Shown here: positions 8,413 through 15,868 of the stretch, in pieces
Layout of the letters: every line of letters begins with the position of its first letter
Position numbering within the stretch: the first letter of the stretch is position 1
Source of the DNA: JBCBSP01 sp964550935
Lineage (GTDB): Bacteria; Pseudomonadota; Alphaproteobacteria; Caulobacterales; Maricaulaceae
Direction: 5' to 3'
Assembly (NCBI GenBank): GCA_964550935.1
Contig: CAZKBB010000043.1
Span: 1 to 23,845 of the forward strand
Length of the DNA: 23,845 nt
Notes under the pieces: model-generated
Seen by the model: only the letters and a program-made list of their open reading frames with translations
What the model was told of the DNA's origin: nothing
Databases searched by the model: none
Translations under genes and position numbers: made by a program

Positions 8413-8507
8413 GGGGATCTCCTCACAGCATCGGGGCGACGCGCCCCGTCCCAGCCTGTGGCGTTAACCTAGGACGCGCCCGCCCGGTTCGCCACGCACA
8501 AGCGCGG

Positions 8508-9251
8508 TCAGGCGCGCTCACCCTTGCGTGAACTCCACAGCTCGCGCAGCAACGCAGCCGTTTCGACCGGACGCTCATAGGGCCACCAGTGGCCGCAGTC
8601 CTCGAACAGATGGAAGCGCGCCCCGGTGCGATGAGCCAGGCGACGGCCGAAATCCGGCGCCGCGTAGGGATCGTGCTCGCCCCAGATGACGAGCCCGGTC
8701 GCGGGCAGGCGCTCGATCTGCCCGCCCCAGTCCGCGCCGATGGTCGTCGCGGAGCGGTAAAGCGAGAGGATCGCGGCGCGCATGGTCTCGTCGCCGTGGG
8801 CGGCCATCTCGCGGGCGTGGGCTTGCGGCACGCGCGCCTCCATCAGCGCGCCGGCGAAGGCCTCCTCGTCCATCGCGGCCATCAGCGCCTCGCCTTCGTC
8901 CGGCGTCTGCCAGATCCGGGCGATGTCGTGCCAGGCATAAGCCGCGTCCACGGCGACCCCGCCGGCGGCCCAGCTGCGCACCAATTCAGGCCTCAGCGAG
9001 CCGGCGCGCTGGACCAGGAGCCCGCCCCAGTCATGCCCGACGAGGTCGACCGGCGCGCCTTCGCGCTCGATCTCGCCGATCAGCCAGGCCGCGTAGGCGT
9101 CCATGGTGAAGTCGAAGCCCTCAGGCGCGGGCGCGTCGAAGCCCGGCAGGCTCAGCGCGCGCGCCCCGCGCCCGGCCTCGCCCAGCGCCTTGAACACCGG
9201 CGCCCACAGCCGATGCGTGTCCGGCACGCCGTGGACGAACAGCTTGGTCAT
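8508..9251 (-). CDS. Alpha/beta hydrolase (haloalkane dehalogenase/epoxide hydrolase-like)
   Basis: A 247-residue cytoplasmic hydrolase. VHGVPDTHRLW at the N-terminus is the HG-x-P oxyanion-hole motif. GHDWGG (72-77) carries Asp74 as nucleophile, the residue used by haloalkane dehalogenases, fluoroacetate dehalogenases and epoxide hydrolases rather than the Ser of esterases. IWGEHDPY supplies the late acid, and CGHWWPYERP the catalytic His. The cap domain is small. Halide-binding Trp residues cannot be assigned by eye, so dehalogenase versus epoxide hydrolase is open. GGGAGG stands 7 bases before the ATG. The gene is separated from the thioredoxin gene by 95 bases and has its own upstream spacer with a palindromic repeat. 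Confidence 0.9.
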   Translation of the reverse strand: MTKLFVHGVPDTHRLWAPVFKALGEAGRGARALSLPGFDAPAPEGFDFTMDAYAAWLIGEIEREGAPVDLVGHDWGGLLVQRAGSLRPELVRSWAAGGVAVDAAYAWHDIARIWQTPDEGEALMAAMDEEAFAGALMEARVPQAHAREMAAHGDETMRAAILSLYRSATTIGADWGGQIERLPATGLVIWGEHDPYAAPDFGRRLAHRTGARFHLFEDCGHWWPYERPVETAALLRELWSSRKGERA

Positions 9252-9317
9252 GAGGCGGCCTCCCTTGCGCGCCAGCCTAGGCGTCGCCGGACGCGGGTGG
9301 GAAGGGGCGCCTCAAGC

Positions 9318-9444
9318 CTGTCATCCCGGACGGAGCGAAGCGGAGATCCGGGACCTGCCGGGAACGCTTGGGGAGGCCCCGCCAGCGCCTGCAGCAGGTC
9401 CCGGCGCTCCCCCGGATCAAGTCCGGGCTCGGCCGGGATGACAG
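9318..9444 (+). repeat. 127-bp dispersed palindromic repeat, copy B (complete)
   Basis: Outer perfect 12-bp inverted repeat CTGTCATCCCGG (9318-9329) and CCGGGATGACAG (9433-9444). Inside are CCGGGACCTGC with GCAGGTCCCGG and the CCCGGATCAAGTCCGGG hairpin. It is the reverse-complement relative of copy A at 1193-1313. It occupies most of the spacer between the hydrolase and the 47-aa gene (9252-9584). Outside the repeat I see nothing there except the ribosome binding site of the small gene. Confidence 0.88.
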
Positions 9445-9584
9445 CATGGGCGTGTCGTCCCAGTGACGCGCCCCCATGCTGAGCCCCGATACAGCCCCCT
9501 CGGCTGCGTGGTATAAGCGATGCGTCTCCGGTCTCAGCCGGCGATGCGCGGGGCGGCTTGCGTCCCCCTTGAAGGGTTCATCCC

Positions 9585-9728
9585 ATGGCCAAAGGCCAGC
9601 AACGATCCAGCCGCGAAGCGAAAAAGCCGAAGGCTGACAAGAACGTGAAGAAGAAGCACAACGCCTCTCAGCCGTCCCAGAAGACCGGCGCCGTGGCCGG
9701 GCTGGAGCATCTGAAGAACAAGCGATAG
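9585..9728 (+). CDS. Small basic conserved protein, 47 aa
   Basis: The protein starts MAKGQQRSSREAKKPK and ends AGLEHLKNKR. It is Lys/Arg-rich with no hydrophobic segment, so it is cytoplasmic and probably binds nucleic acid or is unstructured. GAAGGG about 8 bases before the ATG is a usable ribosome binding site. From memory, short proteins beginning MAKGQ-x-R-x-x-REAKKPK are common in alphaproteobacteria, which supports this as a real gene, but I know no function. It stands alone between two repeat-rich spacers. Confidence 0.75.
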   Translation: MAKGQQRSSREAKKPKADKNVKKKHNASQPSQKTGAVAGLEHLKNKR

Positions 9729-9827
9729 GCGCGCGCCGGCACCGCGGGCGAACTCGGCGCGGCGCTTCACCGCCCTGAACTCCGGCAGCGCCGCGCGGCC
9801 GCGTGGCGGAGCTCTGCGTCCACCCCA

Positions 9828-10041
9828 TGAACTCCCGGGCGGAGCGCAAGCGACGACCCGGGACCGCATCGCGATTGTGCGGCCCCAAGCGCCCTGGGCC
9901 CTGACTTTCGTCAGGAAGGCTGGGTTGGTGACATCTCCCAATGAGTCTTCCCAGCGAACGCCGGGACCTGAGGAGATCGAGGGGCGCCGGCCTTTGACGC
10001 CGCGGCGCTATGCTCTCTGGATCCTGACTTTCGTCAGGAAG
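9828..10041 (+). repeat. Repeat-rich spacer: half palindromic unit plus two 19-bp hairpin repeats
   Basis: The stretch 9729-10114 has no gene I can support. It holds a half copy of the 90-bp repeat (TGAACTCCCGGGCGGAGCG to CCCGGGACC, about 9828-9866). It also holds two direct copies of a 19-bp element, CCTGACTTTCGTCAGGAAG, at 9900-9918 and 10023-10041. Each 19-mer is itself a hairpin (CCTGAC, loop TTTC, GTCAGG; the second copy extends to 7 bp). Flanking similarity (CTGG before, a G-rich run after) suggests a longer degenerate unit. They may be repeat debris or factor-independent terminators; the sequence does not decide. Confidence 0.6.
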
Positions 10042-10097
10042 ACTCGGGGGAACGGGGGGAGGCCTCGCTCCCGCCCCTGCCGGGGCCTTCGCTGCGT

Positions 10098-10114
10098 AAA
10101 ATTGATCCACCGGA

Positions 10115-10122
<8 letters not shown>
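10098..10122 (-). terminator. AT-rich inverted repeat at the thiC stop, possible terminator
   Basis: A perfect 11-bp inverted repeat, AAAATTGATCC, loop ACC, GGATCAATTTT, conspicuous in a GC-rich neighbourhood. On the minus strand it spans the thiC TGA (10117-10115) and ends in a short T run, as an intrinsic terminator would. The stem is AT-rich and it overlaps the coding end, so a protein-binding site is an alternative. Confidence 0.45.
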
Positions 10123-12012
<1,890 letters not shown>

Positions 12013-12087
12013 GGCGCGCTCGTCCTTGTCCTGTCGGATCATCGGACGAAACAGGCGCGAACCGACCCATGCGGCCCTGAAACGCTC

Positions 12088-12170
12088 CATCCCGACGCCG
12101 GCATGATCCGGATCCGGTCCTTAAGGGTAAGATCTCAGCCCCGGCGCGAACCGCCGGGACACCCCTTGGA
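12088..12170 (-). promoter_or_regulatory. TPP riboswitch (THI element) upstream of thiC
   Basis: On the minus strand the conserved THI parts appear in order: AAGGGGTG, then a CCCGGCG/CGCCGGG stem, GGCTGAGA, TACCC, GACCGGATCCGGATCATGCC and GGCGTCGGGA. These are the pyrimidine-sensing GCUGAGA bulge and the pyrophosphate-binding region of thiamine pyrophosphate aptamers. It lies 76 bases upstream of the thiC start. The platform between contains TCGTCC (on the minus strand, 12049-12044 as TTCGTCC), complementary to GGACGA in the ribosome binding region (12025-12020), so translation control by sequestering that site is plausible. Confidence 0.93.
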
Positions 12171-12220
12171 ACTAGGCCCAAGGTCGCACGCGCCGGGGGA
12201 TCGGCGCAAGCGCGGCGCGC

Positions 12221-12622
12221 CTAGATCGGCGCGCCGCCCGTGCGCCAGGCGCTCCAGATCAGATAGGTCCCGGCCACGAGCAGGATCACGCCGGACAGGG
12301 CGAGATGGCTGTACGTCCTGAGCGCGGCGTTGAAGAAGTGTCGGCCGAACTGCGGGACCGCCAGGCGCAGCACGCCCTTCGCCACCATGGCCCAGCCGAT
12401 CAGCGTGATCAGAAGCGGCCAGTCGAGCACCCACACGCTGTGTCCGACGACCAGGGCGAGCCCGCCCGCGAGCGCCGCCGCGCCGGAGAAGAAATAGTCC
12501 TGCGGATCGTTGAAGAAGCGCTCGACCATGTCGCGGTAATAGGCGCGGTTGAGCAGCATGGAGAGCCCGACCACCACGAAGAACGGCCCGAAGATCCAAG
12601 CGAGATAAACCGAAAGAGACAT
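12221..12622 (-). CDS. Small integral membrane protein, unknown function
   Basis: 133 residues with about four hydrophobic segments, at roughly residues 3-22, 45-62, 66-84 and 107-126, so probably an inner-membrane four-helix protein with short loops. A charged loop (RAYYRDMVERFFNDPQDYFF) follows the first helix. No catalytic motif and no family I can name. GGGAGG 6 bases before the ATG on the minus strand supports the start. It lies upstream of the thiC riboswitch in the same direction, with about 50 bases between its stop and the aptamer. Read-through is possible, but a functional link to thiamine is not shown. Confidence 0.8.
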   Translation of the reverse strand: MSLSVYLAWIFGPFFVVVGLSMLLNRAYYRDMVERFFNDPQDYFFSGAAALAGGLALVVGHSVWVLDWPLLITLIGWAMVAKGVLRLAVPQFGRHFFNAALRTYSHLALSGVILLVAGTYLIWSAWRTGGAPI

Positions 12623-12851
12623 GCTGCGCCTCCCTTAGGCCGCTGATCGACGCCTGACGGTATCATGATCCGCGCCCCGATCGGGTGCGGCGCTTTGGCG
12701 GACGCCGCGTCCCCGTGACGCACCTCGTGCCCCTTCCCCCGGCCGCTACGACGGCGACGCCAGCCCGGCGGGCGTCCGCAGCCGAAATCAGAGGTCTCAA
12801 ACTAGAAATACAACCTATGGTCGCCTCGTCTTAAAGCCCAAGGAGGCCGTC

Positions 12852-13052
12852 ATGGCGAAGGGATATTGCTGTTTCACCGTCGCGGAGACACGCGAGAAAA
12901 TCTGTTCGGCCGAAGAGTTCGCCAACCACAAGCTCGCCTCGGCCTGGGTGTCGCGCGCGGTGACCGCGCTCGGCATCAAGGGCGACGACATCCAGGGCAA
13001 GCCGCGCTACCCGCTCGACGACCAGGAAGCCGGCGCGCGCATCATCGCTTAA
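12852..13052 (+). CDS. Small conserved-looking protein, 66 aa
   Basis: The protein starts MAKGYCCFTVAETREKICSA and has three Cys residues (C6, C7, C18), no signal peptide and no membrane segment. An excellent AAGGAGG ribosome binding site (12840-12846) and an AT-richer stretch at 12785-12835, unusual in this GC-rich DNA, suggest its own promoter and real expression. It is not part of an operon: the neighbours run on the minus strand. Function unknown. The Cys pair could bind metal or a cluster, but nothing in the sequence proves it. Confidence 0.75.
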   Translation: MAKGYCCFTVAETREKICSAEEFANHKLASAWVSRAVTALGIKGDDIQGKPRYPLDDQEAGARIIA

Positions 13053-13069
13053 GGCGCGCCCGCCGCCGG

Positions 13070-13957
13070 CTACCCCGCCATGCGCCGGGCGCGCTGGGCC
13101 GCGCGGGACCAGCGCCGGGCCCACAGGATGAAGACGCCGGCGGTGGCGAACATCATCAGGCCATAGACCGCGGCCGGGGCGGCGTAGGCGATGTCGCCGA
13201 GCATGGCGCCGGCCACGACGATGGCGAGGGTCGCGTTCTGCAGCCCGCACTCCAGCGTCAGGGCGACGCGCTGACGCATCTTGAAGGCGAGCACGCTCGT
13301 CACCGCGAAGGCGACCAGCATCGCTGCGAGATTGAGCGCGAGCGCGGCCGTGCCGGCCTCGGCGAAGCGGCGCACGGTCTCCTCGATCCCGTCGGCGAGG
13401 ATGGTCGCAATCACCACCGCCACGAAGACGATCGCGGAGAGGAAACGAGAGCGCGCCTCCAGCGCCAGCGCGAACCCGGTCGCGTAGCGGCGCAGCGCCA
13501 TGCCGAGCCCGACCGGCACGACGGTGAGCGCGAAGATCACGATCCCGGTGGTCACAAGGCCGACCTCCGGCGCCTCCGGGCCCATGAACAGCGCCAGCGC
13601 GACGGCGAGCACGATCGGCACGGTGACCATGGAGGCCAGGCTCGTCAGCCCCGTCAGCGAGATCGACAGCGCCACGTCCCCGCGCGCCATGTGGGTGAGC
13701 AGGTTCGACGTCGTCCCGCCCGGGCACGCGGCCAGAAGCACGACGCCCACCTTCAAGATCGGATCGAGCGGCAGCACGGACACCAGCGCGATCGCCAGCA
13801 GCGGCAGGGAGACGAACTGAAGCGCCGCGCCGGTCAGGAAGGCCTTGGGCTGGGTGAAGGTGCGCCTGAAGTCGGCCGGGGTCAGCCCGACCCCGAGCGC
13901 CAGCATGATGAAGGCGAGGGCGAGCGGCAGGAGGATCTGGGAGAAGACGCTTTCCAT
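13070..13957 (-). CDS. Bile acid:sodium symporter family (BASS) transporter
   Basis: A 295-residue polytopic inner-membrane protein with 8-10 hydrophobic segments. Family marks: FIMLALGVGLTPADF in the first helices, ACPGGTTSNLLTHMARGD (77-94), the conserved crossover motif of the BASS fold, and ECGLQNATLAIVVA late in the protein, another substrate/Na+-site motif. The family moves organic anions with sodium; bacterial substrates vary (bile acids in test, pantoate, pyruvate and others), so none is assigned. I use the ATG at 13957 (MESVFSQILLPLALA) rather than an earlier alternative that only adds Arg-rich residues. The ribosome binding site is weak. The gene converges on the 66-aa gene with a 17-base spacer. 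Confidence 0.9.
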   Translation of the reverse strand: MESVFSQILLPLALAFIMLALGVGLTPADFRRTFTQPKAFLTGAALQFVSLPLLAIALVSVLPLDPILKVGVVLLAACPGGTTSNLLTHMARGDVALSISLTGLTSLASMVTVPIVLAVALALFMGPEAPEVGLVTTGIVIFALTVVPVGLGMALRRYATGFALALEARSRFLSAIVFVAVVIATILADGIEETVRRFAEAGTAALALNLAAMLVAFAVTSVLAFKMRQRVALTLECGLQNATLAIVVAGAMLGDIAYAAPAAVYGLMMFATAGVFILWARRWSRAAQRARRMAG

Positions 13958-14028
13958 GGCGCGCGAGCCTAGCCGCGCCCGGCCCCGCGTCAAAGCCGCT
14001 CAAGGCCCCAAAATCACAAGGGCTTACT

Positions 14029-14553
14029 CTACAGCGGCTTCTCCAGCACCCAGTCCTCGTAGACCGCCCCGCCCACGTCGAACAGGCGCTCGCCGGCGCG
14101 GGTGAAGCCGACCCGGTCGTAGAAGCCGAGCGCGAGAGCGTTGCCTTTGTAGACGCCGAGCAAGAGGCGTTCCGCCCCGGCGGCCCGGGCGTAGCGTTCC
14201 GCCTCGGCCAGCAGCCTCGCGCCGATCCCGCGCCCGCGCCAGCGCGAGAGCGCATAGATGCGCTTGATTTCCAGATCGCCGGGGCGCGTCACGATGGGCA
14301 GGTCCGGCGGGCTTAAGTGGAGATAGCCGACCGGCGCCGCGGCCGGCTCGACCTCGGCGAGCCACAGCGCATGGCCGGGCGCGCCGAGCGCGGCGGCGTG
14401 GGCCTGCGCGCTCTGGCGCTCGGCGCAGTGGCGCACGATCGCGCGCCCGTCGATCACGCCGGCGTAGCTTTCCAGGAAGGTCGCGGTCCCGACCGCGGCC
14501 AGCGCGGCGGCGTCGTCCGGCCCGGCCCGGCGAATGGAGGCGGCGCTGTTCAT
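14029..14553 (-). CDS. GNAT family N-acetyltransferase
   Basis: 174 residues, the usual GNAT size. The acetyl-CoA pyrophosphate loop is in ALSRWRGRGIGARLL (R106-G-R-G-I-G), preceded by the strand LEIKRIY. A later strand reads LLLGVYKGNALALGFYDRVGF, the typical C-terminal N-x-x-A-x-x-FY motif, and the protein ends DWVLEKPL. It is probably cytoplasmic and acetylates a small molecule or a protein N-terminus; the acceptor is unknown. It is separated from the transporter by 71 bases in the same direction and diverges from rpoH. Confidence 0.9.
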   Translation of the reverse strand: MNSAASIRRAGPDDAAALAAVGTATFLESYAGVIDGRAIVRHCAERQSAQAHAAALGAPGHALWLAEVEPAAAPVGYLHLSPPDLPIVTRPGDLEIKRIYALSRWRGRGIGARLLAEAERYARAAGAERLLLGVYKGNALALGFYDRVGFTRAGERLFDVGGAVYEDWVLEKPL

Positions 14554-14713
14554 GGGCGCGAAGGCTTCACCGCACCGCCTTGCGCGTCAAGTCGCGCCCG
14601 CCGGGGACAGGGCGCCTTTCCAAACCGTCACTTCACACCGCTTCGCTGCGCATGCGAATATGGGAACGAAATTCGGACCTGTTGCGCTCGCGACACTGTG
14701 AGCGGCTCGCGAT

Positions 14714-14748
14714 CGGCGGGCGGGCTACCTACTTAGTAGCGCCCGCCG
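14714..14748 (+). promoter_or_regulatory. Strong hairpin in the rpoH leader
   Basis: CGGCGGGCG (14714-14722), a GG bulge, CTAC (14725-14728), a seven-base loop, GTAG (14736-14739) and CGCCCGCCG (14740-14748): a 13-bp stem with one two-base bulge. It ends 13 bases before the AAGGAGA ribosome binding site of rpoH. It may be an mRNA leader structure, a protein-binding operator, or a terminator of upstream transcription; there is no T tract, which argues against the last. Confidence 0.55.
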
Positions 14749-14775
14749 AGCGCGTATCCTCAAGGAGAGACGACG

Positions 14776-15663
14776 ATGGCCAATACGCCGATGCCCACGG
14801 TGACGCCGGAAGGCGGTCTGTCGCGCTATCTCGCGGAGATCCGCAAGTTTCCGATGCTGGAGAAGGACGAGGAGTTCATGCTCGCCAAGCGCTGGGCCGA
14901 GCATGAGGACACCCAGGCTGCGCACAAGCTCGTCACTTCCCACCTTCGCCTGGTGGCCAAGATCGCCATGGGCTATCGCGGCTACGGCCTGCCCGTGGCC
15001 GAGGTGATCTCGGAGGGCAATATCGGCCTGATGCAGGCGGTGAAGAAGTTCGATCCCGACCGGGGCTTCCGCCTGGCGACCTACGCCATGTGGTGGATCC
15101 GCGCCTCGATCCAGGAATACATCCTGCGCTCCTGGTCCATGGTGAAGATGGGCACGACCGCCGCCCAGAAGAAGCTCTTCTTCAACCTGCGCCGCATGAA
15201 GAGCCAGATGCAGGCGCTGGAGGAGGGCGATCTGCATCCCGACCAGGTCGAGCAGATCGCCACCAAGCTGGGCGTCACCGATGATGACGTGATCTCCATG
15301 AACCGGCGCCTGTCCGGCCCGGACGCCTCGCTCAACGCGCCCTTGCGCGCGGAAAGCGAGAGCGAGTGGCAGGACTGGCTGTCCGACGACACCGCCGAGA
15401 CCGCCGAGGAGGAGCTCGTCGACAGCGACGAGTTCTCCACCCGCATGGCGCTCCTGCAGGAGGCGATGGGCGTTCTCAACGAGCGCGAGCAGCACATCAT
15501 CGCCGAACGCCGCCTGGCCGAAGACCCCAAGACGCTTGAAGAGCTCGCCGGGGTCTACGGGGTGAGCCGCGAACGCATCCGCCAGATCGAGGTGCGCGCC
15601 TTCGACAAGCTGCAGACCGAGATGAAGCGCCTCGCCGAAGAGCGCGGACTGACGCCGGCTTAG
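14776..15663 (+). CDS. rpoH: RNA polymerase sigma-32 factor RpoH
   Basis: The heat-shock sigma factor. 295 residues, normal length. Region 2 reads HLRLVAKIAMGYRGYGLP, ISEGNIGLMQAVKKFDP and FATYAMWWIRASIQEYI-like text (here RLATYAMWWIRASIQEYI). It is followed by the RpoH box QKKLFFNLR (131-139), which distinguishes RpoH from RpoD and other group 2 factors and is the part contacted by regulators in other bacteria. Region 4 has ELAGVYGVSRERIRQIEVRAF, the -35-binding helix-turn-helix. AAGGAGA lies 7 bases before the ATG. The long leader contains a strong hairpin (14714-14748). I could not fix a sigma-32 or sigma-70 promoter with confidence. ftsH, which degrades RpoH in other bacteria, is at the start of the window. 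Confidence 0.97.
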   Translation: MANTPMPTVTPEGGLSRYLAEIRKFPMLEKDEEFMLAKRWAEHEDTQAAHKLVTSHLRLVAKIAMGYRGYGLPVAEVISEGNIGLMQAVKKFDPDRGFRLATYAMWWIRASIQEYILRSWSMVKMGTTAAQKKLFFNLRRMKSQMQALEEGDLHPDQVEQIATKLGVTDDDVISMNRRLSGPDASLNAPLRAESESEWQDWLSDDTAETAEEELVDSDEFSTRMALLQEAMGVLNEREQHIIAERRLAEDPKTLEELAGVYGVSRERIRQIEVRAFDKLQTEMKRLAEERGLTPA

Positions 15664-15683
15664 GTCGGCGCCCTTTTCGGCCC

Positions 15684-15773
15684 GAGGTCCCGGCTCTCGC
15701 CTGCGGCTCGGCCGGGAGTTCAGCTGCGGGTTCTTGAATTCCCGGACGATGCGCAGCATCGAGCCGGGACCTC
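15684..15773 (+). repeat. Approx. 90-bp palindromic repeat (second type)
   Basis: Perfect 13-bp outer inverted repeat GAGGTCCCGGCTC (15684-15696) and GAGCCGGGACCTC (15761-15773). Inner arms CCGGGAGTTCA and TTGAATTCCCGG pair with one mismatch, and there is a small GATGC-GCA-GCATC hairpin. It matches 1331-1421 in length, ends and arms. It fills the spacer between rpoH and the acylase and could also fold as a terminator for rpoH. Confidence 0.7.
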
Positions 15774-15868
15774 GTCGCGAGGAGCGCGTCCCACCTGTCA
15801 TCCCCCGCGCGCACGGCGCGCCGAGCTGCTAACGTGCGCACCGATTCCACAGGTCGGGGGATAAGGTC

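Noticed and set aside
9252..10114. CRISPR array or integrated element in the repeat-rich spacer
   Set aside because: The repeats are palindromic, few and irregularly spaced, with no cas genes, integrase or transposase nearby.
13958..14028. Possible tRNA or attachment-site fragment in the AT-richer spacer between the transporter and the acetyltransferase
   Set aside because: No cloverleaf, T-loop motif or flanking repeat could be found.
12831..14255. 474-codon minus-strand frame covering the transporter and part of the GNAT gene
   Set aside because: It is Arg/Ala/Gly-rich and out of frame with the recognisable BASS and GNAT proteins.
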